The translations under genes were made by a program, and so were the position numbers. The notes below the pieces were generated by a model, which saw only the letters and a list, made by a program, of their open reading frames with translations, searched no databases and was not told the DNA's origin. A stretch of 64,000 nucleotides of DNA, taken from Acidobacteriota bacterium. GTDB lineage: Bacteria; Acidobacteriota; Thermoanaerobaculia; UBA5066; Gp7-AA6. Below, piece by piece: positions 31,730-39,562 of this stretch; positions within the stretch are counted from its first letter, which is position 1; every line of letters begins with the position of its first letter. The stretch covers positions 62,001 through 126,000 of the forward strand of contig DAHUXD010000036.1 in assembly GCA_027307335.1 (NCBI GenBank), read 5' to 3'.

Positions 31730-32212
31730 TCAGTTCTCCGGCAGCCCGGCCTCGATCAGGATGCGCCGCTCACGGGGCCCCTCGAGATAGCGCTTCAGAT
31801 CCGCGAGGCTCGTTTCCCAGCCGGCGCCCGCCTCGTCGGTGTACCGCTCGTACGCCGGTCCGGCGTCCGGCACGGCCTGCGAAACCGTGACGACGCACCG
31901 TTTCTCGCCCTCGTCCCGGAACGTGAGCTCGAGCCGGATGCCCGACAGCGCCTCGCCATCGTGCGGCTCGTAGGAGATGTCGTCGACGACGAGGCGGCGG
32001 CCGCGCTCGAAGTCCACGATCTTGCCGAGAACGGTCGCCTCGGTCATGCCGCGCTGGTTGGTGAAGCCGACCGCCCAGTTGCCGCCGGGACGCAGGCCGA
32101 CGAGCGCGCCCTCGCAGAGCCACGACAGAAGGTCGGAAACGCGGGTGAAGGCGTCGAAGGCGTCGGCCGCCGAGGCACCCACCGAGACGGAGCGGACGAC
32201 CGGAGAGCTCAC
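31730..32212 (-). CDS. SRPBCC (AHSA1-like) protein
   Basis: The protein has 160 residues and a START/SRPBCC fold: VRSVSVGASAADAFDAFT at the start, a central LRPGGNWAVGFTNQRG and RLVVDDISYEP, then a C-terminal helix GWETSLADLKRYLEGPRE. Members bind hydrophobic ligands or assist Hsp90-type chaperones (AHSA1); specific ligand unknown. The GTG start lies 6 bases from a TACAAT box, so it is probably leaderless. It is the first gene of an operon with the DnaC-like and SPOR-SpoIID genes. Confidence 0.8.
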   Translation of the reverse strand: MSSPVVRSVSVGASAADAFDAFTRVSDLLSWLCEGALVGLRPGGNWAVGFTNQRGMTEATVLGKIVDFERGRRLVVDDISYEPHDGEALSGIRLELTFRDEGEKRCVVTVSQAVPDAGPAYERYTDEAGAGWETSLADLKRYLEGPRERRILIEAGLPEN

Positions 32213-32218
32213 GACGGC

Positions 32219-32224
32219 ATTGTA
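32219..32224 (-). promoter_or_regulatory. -10 element TACAAT, leaderless SRPBCC promoter
   Basis: TACAAT, then GCCGTC (6 bases), then GTG. This places +1 at the start codon. A palindrome, GGGGTCAGACCCC, lies 11 bases upstream. Confidence 0.5.
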
Positions 32225-32235
32225 GACCTTCGAAG

Positions 32236-32248
32236 GGGGTCAGACCCC
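32236..32248. promoter_or_regulatory. Palindromic site GGGGTCAGACCCC, copy 1
   Basis: The arms GGGGTC/GACCCC are perfectly symmetric around a central A. An identical site occurs 49 bases away at 32285. Both are in the space between the divergent SRPBCC operon and argS, this copy close upstream of the SRPBCC -10 box. They may be operators or a repeat element. Confidence 0.5.
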
Positions 32249-32284
32249 GCCCGGCTCGATGACATGTGCAGGCGAATCGTGGGC

Positions 32285-32297
32285 GGGGTCAGACCCC
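32285..32297. promoter_or_regulatory. Palindromic site GGGGTCAGACCCC, copy 2
   Basis: Second exact copy, ending two bases before the TATACT box of argS, so it occupies the -35/-10 spacer. A protein bound here would block argS transcription. Confidence 0.5.
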
Positions 32298-32298
32298 G

Positions 32299-32304
32299 TA
32301 TACT
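32299..32304 (+). promoter_or_regulatory. -10 element TATACT, leaderless argS promoter
   Basis: TATACT, then CCGCGCCC (8 bases), then the argS ATG. No Shine-Dalgarno site is visible. Confidence 0.55.
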
Positions 32305-32312
32305 CCGCGCCC

Positions 32313-34349
32313 ATGCTCCCGAGGATTCGCGAAGCGATCGCCGCCGCGGTGCGCGCCGCGGCGAAGGAGCGCTTCGGCGCCGACGTCGAGCGCGTGGTGC
32401 TCGAGCGGCCGCCCCGCATCGCGCTCGGCGATCTCGCGTGCCCGATCGCGTTCGATCTCGCGAAGGCCCTGAAGAAGGCGCCGCGGGCGATCGCGACGGA
32501 GCTCGCGCCGGCGCTGCAGCTGCCCGAGGGCGTCCGGCAGGCACGCGTCGAAGGCGCCGGGTACCTCAACTTCTTCCTCGAGCGCGCGCCGGTGGTCCGG
32601 GCGCTCCTCGCTGGTTCCGTTTCCGCGGCGGCGCGTCCGGAGAAGGTCATCGTCGAGCACACCAACATCAACCCGAACAAGGCCGCGCACATCGGGCACC
32701 TGCGCAACGCGGTCCTCGGCGACGTGCTCGTCCGCTCGCTCCGGCGGCTCGGGTATCCCGTCGAGGTCCAGAACTACCTCGACGACACCGGCGTCCAGGT
32801 GGCCGACGTCGTCGCCGGGCTCGTCCACCTCCAGGGCGTCCGCACCGTCGCCGCCGCGGCCGAGGTCGTCCGCGACCGCCGCCTGCCGGGCGGCCCGGTC
32901 TACGCGAAAGGGTTCGCCTATCTGTGCTGGGACCTCTACGCGGAGGTCGGGCGGACGTACGCCGCGCGCCCGGAGACGAAGGCCTGGCGCGACGAGGTCC
33001 TCCAGGCCATCGAGGCGGGCGACAACGAGACGGCGCGCATCGCCGCGCTCGTCGTCGAGGCGATCGTGTCGGCTCACCTCGCCACGATGGGCCGGCTCGG
33101 CATCGCGTACGACGTCCTCCCGCGCGAGAGCGACATCATCCACAAGCACTTCTGGGCGAAGGCGTTCGCGATGCTGAAGGAGAAGGGCGCGATCCACCTC
33201 GAGACCGAGGGCAAGCACGCCGGCTGCTGGGTGCTGCGGCTCTCCGAGTCCGAGGAGTTCGCCGGGATGGAGGAGCCCGACAAGATCCTCGTGCGGTCGA
33301 CCGGCACCGTGACGTACACCGGCAAGGACATCGCGTACCAGCTCTGGAAGTTCGGCCTGCTCGACGCGGATTTCGACTACGACCGGTTCCGGCCGGCGTG
33401 GGACTCCGGCTCCGTCGAGGCGGCCGAGATCCCGGCCGAGGTCCGCGACCACCCCCTGTGGCGCACCGCGCACGCCGGCGGGGCGGCCGATGCGCCGCCG
33501 TTCGGCCGGGGCGATCGCGTCTTCAACGTCATCGACGTGCGCCAGTCCTATCCCCAGAAGGTCGTCCGCGAAGGCCTGCGCGCCCTCGGATACGCCGGGG
33601 AGGCGGAGCGCTCGACTCACTTCTCCTACGAGATCGTGGGGCTGTCCGCGAAGGCGGCGCGCGAGCTCGCCGAACGCTTCGGCGAGGAGTACCGGCTTTC
33701 GCCGGAGGACGAGCAGAAGCCCTTCGTCGAGATGTCGGGCCGGAAGGGCCTCGGCGTCAAGGCGGACGATCTGGTCGAGCTCCTGCTCGAGCGGTCGCGC
33801 GCGGAAATCGCCGCGCGTCGCACGACCGACGCCGCGACGGGTGCGACGGAGGCCGAGCGGGACGCGCGGGCGATCGCGATCGGCGCGCTGCGCTACTTCC
33901 TCCTCAAGGTCGGCCGGAACAAGGTCATCGCGTTCGATTTCGACGAGGCGCTGAACTTCGAGGGCGACACGGGCCCCTATCTCCAGTACTCGCTCGTCCG
34001 GACCGACAACATCTTCCGCAAGCTCGAGGAGAAGGGTCTGCCCGCGGCCGTCGCACCGGACGGACTTCCGGAGGACGGCTGGGACGACGATCTCTGGGGA
34101 ATCGCGCTCGACGCCGCTTCGACGCCGGACGTCGCCGAGCGCGCCGTCGACACGCTGGAGCTCGCCGCGCTCGCACGGCACGCGTTCGGCCTCGCGCAGG
34201 GGTTCAACACCTTCTACCACCGGCAGCCGATCCTCCAGGAGCCCGACCCCGTCGTCCGGAACCGGCGCATCGCGATCGCGCGTATTTTCCGGATGGAGAT
34301 GTCGCGGCTGCTGGAGCTGCTGGGGATACCGGAACCGGGACGCATGTAA
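32313..34349 (+). CDS. argS: Arginyl-tRNA synthetase
   Basis: The protein has 678 residues. Class I signature HIGHL in NPNKAAHIGHLRN (about 120-130) and the KMSKS-type loop MSGRKG, with an N-terminal tRNA-binding additional domain and a C-terminal anticodon-binding DALR domain ending in RIFRMEMSRLLELLGI. It charges tRNA-Arg with arginine. An in-frame ATG at 32259 is less likely because it would lie upstream of the TATACT box; the ATG 8 bases after that box gives the normal N-terminus. It is followed at 45 bases by a cupin on the same strand. Confidence 0.96.
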   Translation: MLPRIREAIAAAVRAAAKERFGADVERVVLERPPRIALGDLACPIAFDLAKALKKAPRAIATELAPALQLPEGVRQARVEGAGYLNFFLERAPVVRALLAGSVSAAARPEKVIVEHTNINPNKAAHIGHLRNAVLGDVLVRSLRRLGYPVEVQNYLDDTGVQVADVVAGLVHLQGVRTVAAAAEVVRDRRLPGGPVYAKGFAYLCWDLYAEVGRTYAARPETKAWRDEVLQAIEAGDNETARIAALVVEAIVSAHLATMGRLGIAYDVLPRESDIIHKHFWAKAFAMLKEKGAIHLETEGKHAGCWVLRLSESEEFAGMEEPDKILVRSTGTVTYTGKDIAYQLWKFGLLDADFDYDRFRPAWDSGSVEAAEIPAEVRDHPLWRTAHAGGAADAPPFGRGDRVFNVIDVRQSYPQKVVREGLRALGYAGEAERSTHFSYEIVGLSAKAARELAERFGEEYRLSPEDEQKPFVEMSGRKGLGVKADDLVELLLERSRAEIAARRTTDAATGATEAERDARAIAIGALRYFLLKVGRNKVIAFDFDEALNFEGDTGPYLQYSLVRTDNIFRKLEEKGLPAAVAPDGLPEDGWDDDLWGIALDAASTPDVAERAVDTLELAALARHAFGLAQGFNTFYHRQPILQEPDPVVRNRRIAIARIFRMEMSRLLELLGIPEPGRM

Positions 34350-34394
34350 CCACCCCAGCGGTGGGAGAGCGCCGAAAAGAGCGACGGAGGATCC

Positions 34395-34757
34395 GTGACG
34401 GACAAGGTCAACCTGCTGCAGAAGTTCTCGCTCTTCTCCGAGCACTGGAAGCCGAAGATCGTCGGCGACGTGAACGATCACCAGATCAAGGTCGTGAAGT
34501 TCCGGGGAGACTTCGTCTGGCACAGCCACGAGCACGAGGACGAGCTCTTCCTCGTCGTGCGCGGCCGGATGCGGATGGGCCTGCGCATGGGCGACGTCGA
34601 CCTCTCCGAGGGCGAGCTCTTCATCGTGCCGAAGGGGACCGAGCACCGGCCCGTCGCGGACGAAGAGTGCTGGGTCCTCCTCATGGAGCCCCGCACGACG
34701 CTCAACACCGGGGACGTCCGGAACGAGCGCACGGTCGAGGAGCTCGACCGGATCTAG
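34395..34757 (+). CDS. Small cupin-domain protein
   Basis: The protein has 120 residues, a single cupin barrel. Metal ligands appear in WHSHEHEDELFLVV (two His and a Glu) and EHRPVADEE. The start GTG has a GGAGG site. Single-domain cupins of this type (WHxHxxEDELFxV) are metal-binding proteins often of unknown substrate; here it may be a mannose-6-phosphate isomerase-like or a small dioxygenase. It is co-directional with argS and the ferredoxin-MBL gene (14 bases downstream), so the three may be co-transcribed. Confidence 0.82.
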   Translation: MTDKVNLLQKFSLFSEHWKPKIVGDVNDHQIKVVKFRGDFVWHSHEHEDELFLVVRGRMRMGLRMGDVDLSEGELFIVPKGTEHRPVADEECWVLLMEPRTTLNTGDVRNERTVEELDRI

Positions 34758-34771
34758 ACCCCGGGAGAACC

Positions 34772-35650
34772 ATGGCCACCCTCGCCGCCCGGCTGCCGGA
34801 CAACGCGCCGGGCGACTTCTACGTCGACCGGACCTGCATCGACTGCGATGCGTGCCGGCGGATCGCCCCCGCGACGTTCGAGGAAGGCGACGGCCATTCC
34901 TACGTGGCGCGCCAGCCCGCCGGCGAGGCGGAGCGCCGCCGCGCGCTCATGGCCCTCGTCGCATGCCCGACGGCCTCGATCGGCACGGCCGTCCGGTCGA
35001 GCGCCGCCGAGGCCGCCGCCGCTTTTCCCGAGCCCGTCGACGGGAACGTCTCGTTCTGCGGTTTCACCAGCGAGCGGTCGTTCGGCGCGTGGAGCTACCT
35101 CGTCGAGCGGCCCCAGGGCAACGTCCTCGTCGACTCGCCCCGCGCCGCCGGGCCGCTGCTCAAGGAGCTCGAGCGGCGCGGCGGGATCGCGACGATGTTC
35201 CTGACCCACCGCGACGACGTCGCGGATCACGCGACGTTCCGAAAGCGATTCGGCTGTGAGCGGGTCCTGCACGCGGACGACGCCACCCCGGGCACGCGCG
35301 GCGTCGAGCGCCTCTGGACGGGCATGGAGCCCGAGCGCCTCGCACCGGACCTCCTCGCGATCCCGACGCCGGGCCACACCCGCGGCCATGCCGTCCTGCT
35401 CCACCGCGACCAATACCTCTTCACGGGCGACCACCTGGCTTGGTCGAGGCGCCTCGGCCGGCTGGTCGCGTTCCGCGACGCGTGCTGGTACTCGTGGGCC
35501 GATCAGATCCGCTCGATGGAGCGCCTGCTCGACTTCTCCTTCGAGTGGGTGCTGCCGGGCCATGGCGCCTGGCACCACGCCGCATCGGCCGCCGCGATGC
35601 GCGACGAGGTCGCGCGCTGCGTCGCGTGGATGCGGGACCCGCGGCGGTAG
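34772..35650 (+). CDS. Ferredoxin-like plus metallo-beta-lactamase fold fusion
   Basis: The protein has 292 residues. The N-terminal part has Cys22, Cys25, Cys28 (CIDCDAC) and Cys65 (VACPTA), enough for one [4Fe-4S] cluster. From about residue 95 it has a metallo-beta-lactamase fold with THRDDVADH (145-153), PTPGHTRGHAV, FTGDHLAW and LPGHG. The first metal motif is HxD rather than the usual HxHxDH; this variant is known from a plant and cyanobacterial group related to At4g33540. Function unknown; a redox-linked hydrolase or glyoxalase-like role is a guess. Stop codon abuts a hairpin. Confidence 0.8.
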   Translation: MATLAARLPDNAPGDFYVDRTCIDCDACRRIAPATFEEGDGHSYVARQPAGEAERRRALMALVACPTASIGTAVRSSAAEAAAAFPEPVDGNVSFCGFTSERSFGAWSYLVERPQGNVLVDSPRAAGPLLKELERRGGIATMFLTHRDDVADHATFRKRFGCERVLHADDATPGTRGVERLWTGMEPERLAPDLLAIPTPGHTRGHAVLLHRDQYLFTGDHLAWSRRLGRLVAFRDACWYSWADQIRSMERLLDFSFEWVLPGHGAWHHAASAAAMRDEVARCVAWMRDPRR

Positions 35651-35705
35651 CGCGGCGAGAGAACGCCGCGCCGGGATTCAGGGTGGCGCAGCCAGCCTGA
35701 ATCCC
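35650..35705. terminator. Double hairpin between convergent genes
   Basis: First stem: GCGCGGCG/CGCCGCGC around AGAGAA (35650-35671). Second stem: GGGATTCAGG/CCTGAATCCC (35673-35682 and 35696-35705) with a 13-base loop. They lie between the ferredoxin-MBL gene and the GHMP kinase gene, which converge, and probably stop both transcripts. The GAGAACGCCGC core is shared with the tandem repeat at 50884. Confidence 0.65.
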
Positions 35706-35726
35706 GATAAGAAACGCCCGCCGACG

Positions 35727-36725
35727 TCAGCCGCTGACGGTCAGGCCGCGATTCTCGGCGGCGACGAGGAGCACGCGGCCGCCGTCGAGCCGCGCGAGCG
35801 CCTCGCGGACCTTCGGTGTCCGATCGGCCGGCGCGAGAAACGCGACGCACCCTCCCCCGCCCGCGCCGCAGGCCTTGCCTCCCCAGGCGCCCGCCGCGAC
35901 CGCGGCCTCGATCGCCTTCGCCACGCCCGGGGACGAGACGACCGGAGCGAGACGGCGACGCGCCTCCCATTCGCTCGCGAGCGCCCGCCCCATCCCCGGG
36001 AAGTCCGACGCCTCCGCCGCGTCCGCCATGTCGCGCGCGGCCGCCGCGACGTCCTCCAGGCTCGTGGCGACGCCGCGGTCGCCCTCCATGCGGGCGCGGA
36101 AGATCTCCCAGTTGTTCATGCCCGAGGAGTGCGCGGCGCCGGAGTCGTAGAGGGTCAGATGGCGCAGCCAGCCGGAGGGGTCCACGTCCCGACGCGACAC
36201 CTCGGTCCGGCCGGGAAGGAACCGGAGAACGTGCAGGCCTCCCGAGAGCGGCGGATAGTAGTCCTGCACCCCGGCCGGCTTTCCGAGCACCCGCGTCTCG
36301 ACGTCCCGCACGAACTCGACGCGTCCGGGCCCGTCGAAGTCGCGGCCGTCGCTCGCCGACAGGGCCGCCGCCATGGCGACGGTCAGCGCCGAGGAGCCGC
36401 CCAGGCCCGAGCTGTACGGGACCTGGGTCGACAGCTCGACGTCGCGGGACTCCCGCACCTCGAGCGCCTCGAGCAGCGCTCCCGCGATGGCGCCGCGCGG
36501 ATCGGCGAGCAGGTCGTCGGCCGTCACGGCGGTCTTCTCGTAGCCGAGCTCGGGCACGGAGACGCGGAAGCCTCCCTCCCGCCGCCGGACCCGGCAGGTC
36601 GCGCGCAGGTCGATCGCCAGGTTGACGGTGACGGAGCCCGGATGAAGCGCGTGAAGCGGCCAGAGGTCGAGCGTCCCGCCGGCGAGATCGATCCGCGCCG
36701 GCGCGGAGGCTTCGAACGTCTGCAC
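35727..36725 (-). CDS. GHMP-family sugar or isoprenoid kinase
   Basis: The protein has 332 residues. GHMP signatures are APARIDLAGGTLDL (substrate end), VPYSSGLGGSSALTVA (phosphate loop, about 105-120) and CGAGGGGCVAF near the C-terminus. The APxRIDLxGG opening and length favour sugar kinases of the galactokinase/fucokinase/heptose-7-phosphate kinase branch over homoserine or mevalonate kinase. The substrate cannot be decided from sequence alone, and no nucleotide-sugar genes are adjacent. The GTG start follows a TAAAAT box by 6 bases, so the mRNA is probably leaderless. Confidence 0.8.
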   Translation of the reverse strand: MQTFEASAPARIDLAGGTLDLWPLHALHPGSVTVNLAIDLRATCRVRRREGGFRVSVPELGYEKTAVTADDLLADPRGAIAGALLEALEVRESRDVELSTQVPYSSGLGGSSALTVAMAAALSASDGRDFDGPGRVEFVRDVETRVLGKPAGVQDYYPPLSGGLHVLRFLPGRTEVSRRDVDPSGWLRHLTLYDSGAAHSSGMNNWEIFRARMEGDRGVATSLEDVAAAARDMADAAEASDFPGMGRALASEWEARRRLAPVVSSPGVAKAIEAAVAAGAWGGKACGAGGGGCVAFLAPADRTPKVREALARLDGGRVLLVAAENRGLTVSG

Positions 36726-36731
36726 GAGCGG

Positions 36732-36737
36732 ATTTTA
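36732..36737 (-). promoter_or_regulatory. -10 element TAAAAT, leaderless GHMP kinase promoter
   Basis: TAAAAT, then CCGCTC (6 bases), then GTG. +1 is predicted at the start codon. Confidence 0.55.
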
Positions 36738-36802
36738 GGGGACGAAGATGACGGATGCGAGCTGTCCGGTCGGGGAGCCGACCGATCGGGAATCCGAGCC
36801 TT

Positions 36803-37420
36803 TTAGTAACCCACTCGCGACGCGCGCAGGAACCCGGACTCCGGAAACTCCACGCCCTCGACCGTCACGGCCTGACCAACGGAGGCGCTCTCGAACGCGG
36901 TGTCGGCCGTCATCATCCGGAACGTCTCGCCGTTGTCGGCGCAGAAGCCGAGCTCGTGCACGACCGGGTCGTTCGCCGGGCAGCTCACGCCGTCGTGACC
37001 TCCCTCACACTGCAGACAGACGAAGGTGCCGGTCATCTTGCGCGAGACGGGGACGACCGCGCGTGCGCCCGCGACGGCCACCGGAGCGCCCATCGTCATG
37101 ACGGCGCCGCGGGGCACCGCCTGGTCGGCGACGAGGGGGAGGATGAGGAGGAGGATGGAGGCGGCGATGCCGAAGGGTGCGTAGCGGGGCTTGAGGCGCG
37201 GCTCGTAGAGGCCCTGGGAGAGCCTGTCCAGCAGCCGCGTCGGGGCCCGGTCGTACCGCATTCGGCTTCGGAGCAGTCCCGAGAGCGCCCGCGCCGAACG
37301 CGCGCGGGAGGCGCAGGGACCGCAGAACGCGAGGTGTCGTTCGAGCGCCGCCTTGTCCCAGCCGGAAGACTCCGAGGCGGGAGAGGCGTAGATCAGGAAG
37401 CGGGCGCGAACGCAATTCAT
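36803..37420 (-). CDS. Probable ZAS-type anti-sigma factor with extracytoplasmic Cys-rich domain
   Basis: The protein has 205 residues. His29, Cys33 and Cys36 form the Hx3Cx2C motif (HLAFCGPC) of zinc-binding anti-sigma domains. A membrane helix lies at about 83-98 (FGIAASILLLILPLVAD). The outer part contains CLQC, then C-P and a late C (GFCAD), suggesting a metal- or redox-sensing site. It lies 78 bases downstream of the ECF sigma factor, so it is its likely partner. The outer Cys pairs are unusual and could respond to oxidation. Confidence 0.78.
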   Translation of the reverse strand: MNCVRARFLIYASPASESSGWDKAALERHLAFCGPCASRARSARALSGLLRSRMRYDRAPTRLLDRLSQGLYEPRLKPRYAPFGIAASILLLILPLVADQAVPRGAVMTMGAPVAVAGARAVVPVSRKMTGTFVCLQCEGGHDGVSCPANDPVVHELGFCADNGETFRMMTADTAFESASVGQAVTVEGVEFPESGFLRASRVGY

Positions 37421-37498
37421 CGGACCGAGGGGGAAAACGAGGGGAGTACCCCCCTTATTCCGTCCCTCGCGGGAGGCCGCCCGTCCCGAAACCGGGGG

Positions 37499-38149
37499 TC
37501 AGGCCGTCTGGGTGCGGGGCCGGGTGCGCATCTTGGTCGGCTCCCCTCCCCGGATGTACCCGTGCTTGCGGGCGTACTTCAGGAGGGCCTTCTCGAGGAG
37601 CTTCCGACCCCGGTAGAGACGGGACATGACCGTCCCGACCGGGCAGTCGAGGATCTCGGCGATCTCCTTGTAGGAGAAGTCCTCGAGGTCCGCCAGGATG
37701 ACCACCATGCGGTAGTCGTACGGGAGCGACTCCAGCGCCTTGCGCACGTCGTCGTCGAGGACGCCGTTGAAGAACTCGGTCTCCGGGTCTCCTCCGGTCT
37801 CGGCGCTGTCGCGGCGCACGATCCTCTCGAAGGAATCCTCGATCTCCGCGAAATCGACGCTGCGCGGCTCGAGCTTCTTCTTGCGGTAGTTGTTGATGAA
37901 CGTGTTCTTGAGGATCTTGAAGAGCCACGCCTTCAGGTTCGTGCCTTCCTCGAACTTGTCGTAGTACTTGTAGGCCTTGAAGAAGGTCTCCTGGACGAGA
38001 TCTTCCGCATCCTCCGCGCTCCGCGTCATGCGGTACGCGGTGTTGTAGAGCGAATCCACGAAAGGCATCGCCTGGGAGTTGAAATCCCACGACGACACCG
38101 TCTGGGGAGCGTTCGCCTCCGGGAGCTTCTGCACGCTGACCTTGTTCAT
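37499..38149 (-). CDS. ECF-type RNA polymerase sigma factor
   Basis: The protein has 216 residues from the ATG used here. Region 2: [20 protein letters not shown], then [19 protein letters not shown]; region 4: [20 protein letters not shown] and [20 protein letters not shown]. It belongs to the sigma-E/RpoE-like group, with a longer N-terminus (about 30 residues). An alternative TTG start lies six codons upstream. The anti-sigma gene follows. Unlike the Spy-associated pair at 9 kb, this pair is not overlapping. Confidence 0.9.
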   Translation of the reverse strand: MNKVSVQKLPEANAPQTVSSWDFNSQAMPFVDSLYNTAYRMTRSAEDAEDLVQETFFKAYKYYDKFEEGTNLKAWLFKILKNTFINNYRKKKLEPRSVDFAEIEDSFERIVRRDSAETGGDPETEFFNGVLDDDVRKALESLPYDYRMVVILADLEDFSYKEIAEILDCPVGTVMSRLYRGRKLLEKALLKYARKHGYIRGGEPTKMRTRPRTQTA

Positions 38150-38341
38150 ACCCTCGTCTTTTCGCAAATTTCTTGCCCGGCCGGCACAGGGAGCCTTCGC
38201 CCCCGGCCGGACCGGGCTAACCTCCGTCTTTTCTACGGAGTAGGAACCCGGTCCGTCGGGCCCTCTCGAAGGGAAATACGTCCCGAACGCCCCGGAAGTT
38301 TCTCCCGCCGGCGGCAGACTGTCGCCGCCCGGGGACAGAAA

Positions 38342-38371
38342 GGGCCTCCGACCGGAACCGGCCGGAGGCCC
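38342..38371 (-). terminator. Intrinsic terminator after atpE
   Basis: A 9-bp stem, GGGCCTCCG/CGGAGGCCC, encloses CCGG-AA-CCGG. It starts 19 bases after the atpE stop on the minus strand and is followed by TTTCTGTC. It marks the end of the F0 gene cluster. The rest of the 220-base gap before the sigma gene shows further GC hairpins but no gene. Confidence 0.65.
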
Positions 38372-38389
38372 CCGGAAACCGGAACCGTC

Positions 38390-38710
38390 CTAGAGCTTGC
38401 TGACCTGGCCCGCGATTAAGAGCGCGTACAGGACCAGCGACTCGATCAGGGCGAGGCCGATGATCGTCATCAGACGGATCGGGCCCGCCGCCCCCGGGTT
38501 GCGCGACATGGCTTCCGCCGCCGCCGAGGTCGCCCGTCCCTGGGCCATGGCGCCGGCCGCGGCCGCGATGCCGAGCAGGAACGCGGCCGACAGCGCGCCC
38601 CAGCGGACCCCGCTCGCCGCTCCCCCGGTCGTGGTGGGCTCCTGAGCGAGCGCCGGAAGCGCCAGACAGGCCAGCGCCACGATCCCGATGACCAATGCTT
38701 TCTTGAACAT
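38390..38710 (-). CDS. atpE: ATP synthase F0 subunit c
   Basis: The protein has 106 residues, longer than typical c subunits (about 75-80), owing to a signal peptide-like extension of about 28 residues (cleavage near AQE). The two-helix hairpin shows the proton/sodium carboxylate Glu90 in LIESLVLY. Gln57 (AQGRA), Glu90, Ser91 and Tyr95 keep the same spacing as Gln32, Glu65, Ser66 and Tyr70 of the Na+-type Ilyobacter c-ring; the positions corresponding to Val63 and Thr67 are Leu. A Na+ preference is thus possible. It forms the c-ring that turns with ion flow in the membrane. Confidence 0.95.
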   Translation of the reverse strand: MFKKALVIGIVALACLALPALAQEPTTTGGAASGVRWGALSAAFLLGIAAAAGAMAQGRATSAAAEAMSRNPGAAGPIRLMTIIGLALIESLVLYALLIAGQVSKL

Positions 38711-38741
38711 CCGCAGTTCTCCTTCTCCTCCTCGAACGATT

Positions 38742-39554
38742 TCAGTGTTCTTCGTGAGCCGTGGACAGATTGATGTAGACCGCCGTCAGCGTGACGAAGA
38801 TGAACGACTGGAGCAATGCCGTGAACAACCCGAGGATCATCAGCGGCCAGGGAATGACGATCGGCACGAGGCTCGCGAAGAAGCCCGTCACCGTGTGCTC
38901 GCCCGAGATGTTCATGAAGAGGCGCAGCGAGAGCGACAGGATGCGCGCGAAGTTCCCGATCATCTCGATGACGAAGAAGAGCGCGCCGAACAGGAAGATG
39001 GCGGGGAAGATCGCGATGCGCAGCAGCAGGCTGGGCTTGCCCGACACGAGAGACGGCCCCGCGAAGTGGCGCAGATACCCGAGGAGCCCCTGGTCCTTGA
39101 TGCCCTGCCAGTTGAAATAGACGAACGAGATCACCGCGAGCGCGACCGTCGTCGAGAGCGAGCCCGTCGGCGGCATCAGCGGAAAGATCAGGCCGAAGAG
39201 GTTGCCGACGAAGATGAAGAGCGCGAAGGCGCCGACCATCGAGAGGTAGCGCTTCTCGGCGCCGTGGCCGATGACGTCCACGAGGAGGCCGCGGATCCCG
39301 TCGACGATCATCTCGAGGAAGTTCTGCACCGCTCCGGGCCTCGCCGGGTCGTAGCGGCGCGCCGCGAGCGGGATGAAGATCGCGAAGAGAAGCGTCACCA
39401 GAAACGCCATGATCGCGGTGTCCGGCATCCAGGCCTTCGGGTCCGGGAAGAAGAACGTCCGCCACGCCGGCGCGACCCTCTCGACCGGCGGCGCGCCGAG
39501 AATGGCGACGAGCAGCCGATTGACCGGACCGTAGAAGATCGAGTGGTGCTCCAT
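38742..39554 (-). CDS. atpB: ATP synthase F0 subunit a
   Basis: The protein has 270 residues with five to six membrane helices. The essential Arg is visible in ARILSLSLRLFMNISGEH, facing the c-ring. Other regions: RYLSMVGAFALFIFVGNLFGLI and SFIFVTLTAVYINLS. It carries the two half channels for the coupling ion. Order here is atpZ-atpI-like-atpB-atpE; atpF and the F1 genes (atpHAGDC) are not in the window, so F0 and F1 are split on the chromosome or b subunits are encoded elsewhere. Confidence 0.96.
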   Translation of the reverse strand: MEHHSIFYGPVNRLLVAILGAPPVERVAPAWRTFFFPDPKAWMPDTAIMAFLVTLLFAIFIPLAARRYDPARPGAVQNFLEMIVDGIRGLLVDVIGHGAEKRYLSMVGAFALFIFVGNLFGLIFPLMPPTGSLSTTVALAVISFVYFNWQGIKDQGLLGYLRHFAGPSLVSGKPSLLLRIAIFPAIFLFGALFFVIEMIGNFARILSLSLRLFMNISGEHTVTGFFASLVPIVIPWPLMILGLFTALLQSFIFVTLTAVYINLSTAHEEH

Positions 39555-39562
39555 CGCCCGCG

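Noticed and set aside
32236-32297. The two GGGGTCAGACCCC sites as ends of a transposable element.
   Set aside because: There are only 36 bases between them, no open reading frame and no target duplication; an operator pair or small repeat is simpler.
31427-34771. An extended plus-strand frame leading into the ferredoxin-MBL gene.
   Set aside because: It only becomes protein-like after the ATG at 34772, which has its own ribosome-binding site; the upstream part is out of frame with argS.
38168-38389. The 220-base gap between atpE and the sigma gene as an RNA gene or riboswitch.
   Set aside because: It contains several GC hairpins and a clear terminator, but nothing matches a known aptamer and there is no conserved core to recognise by eye.
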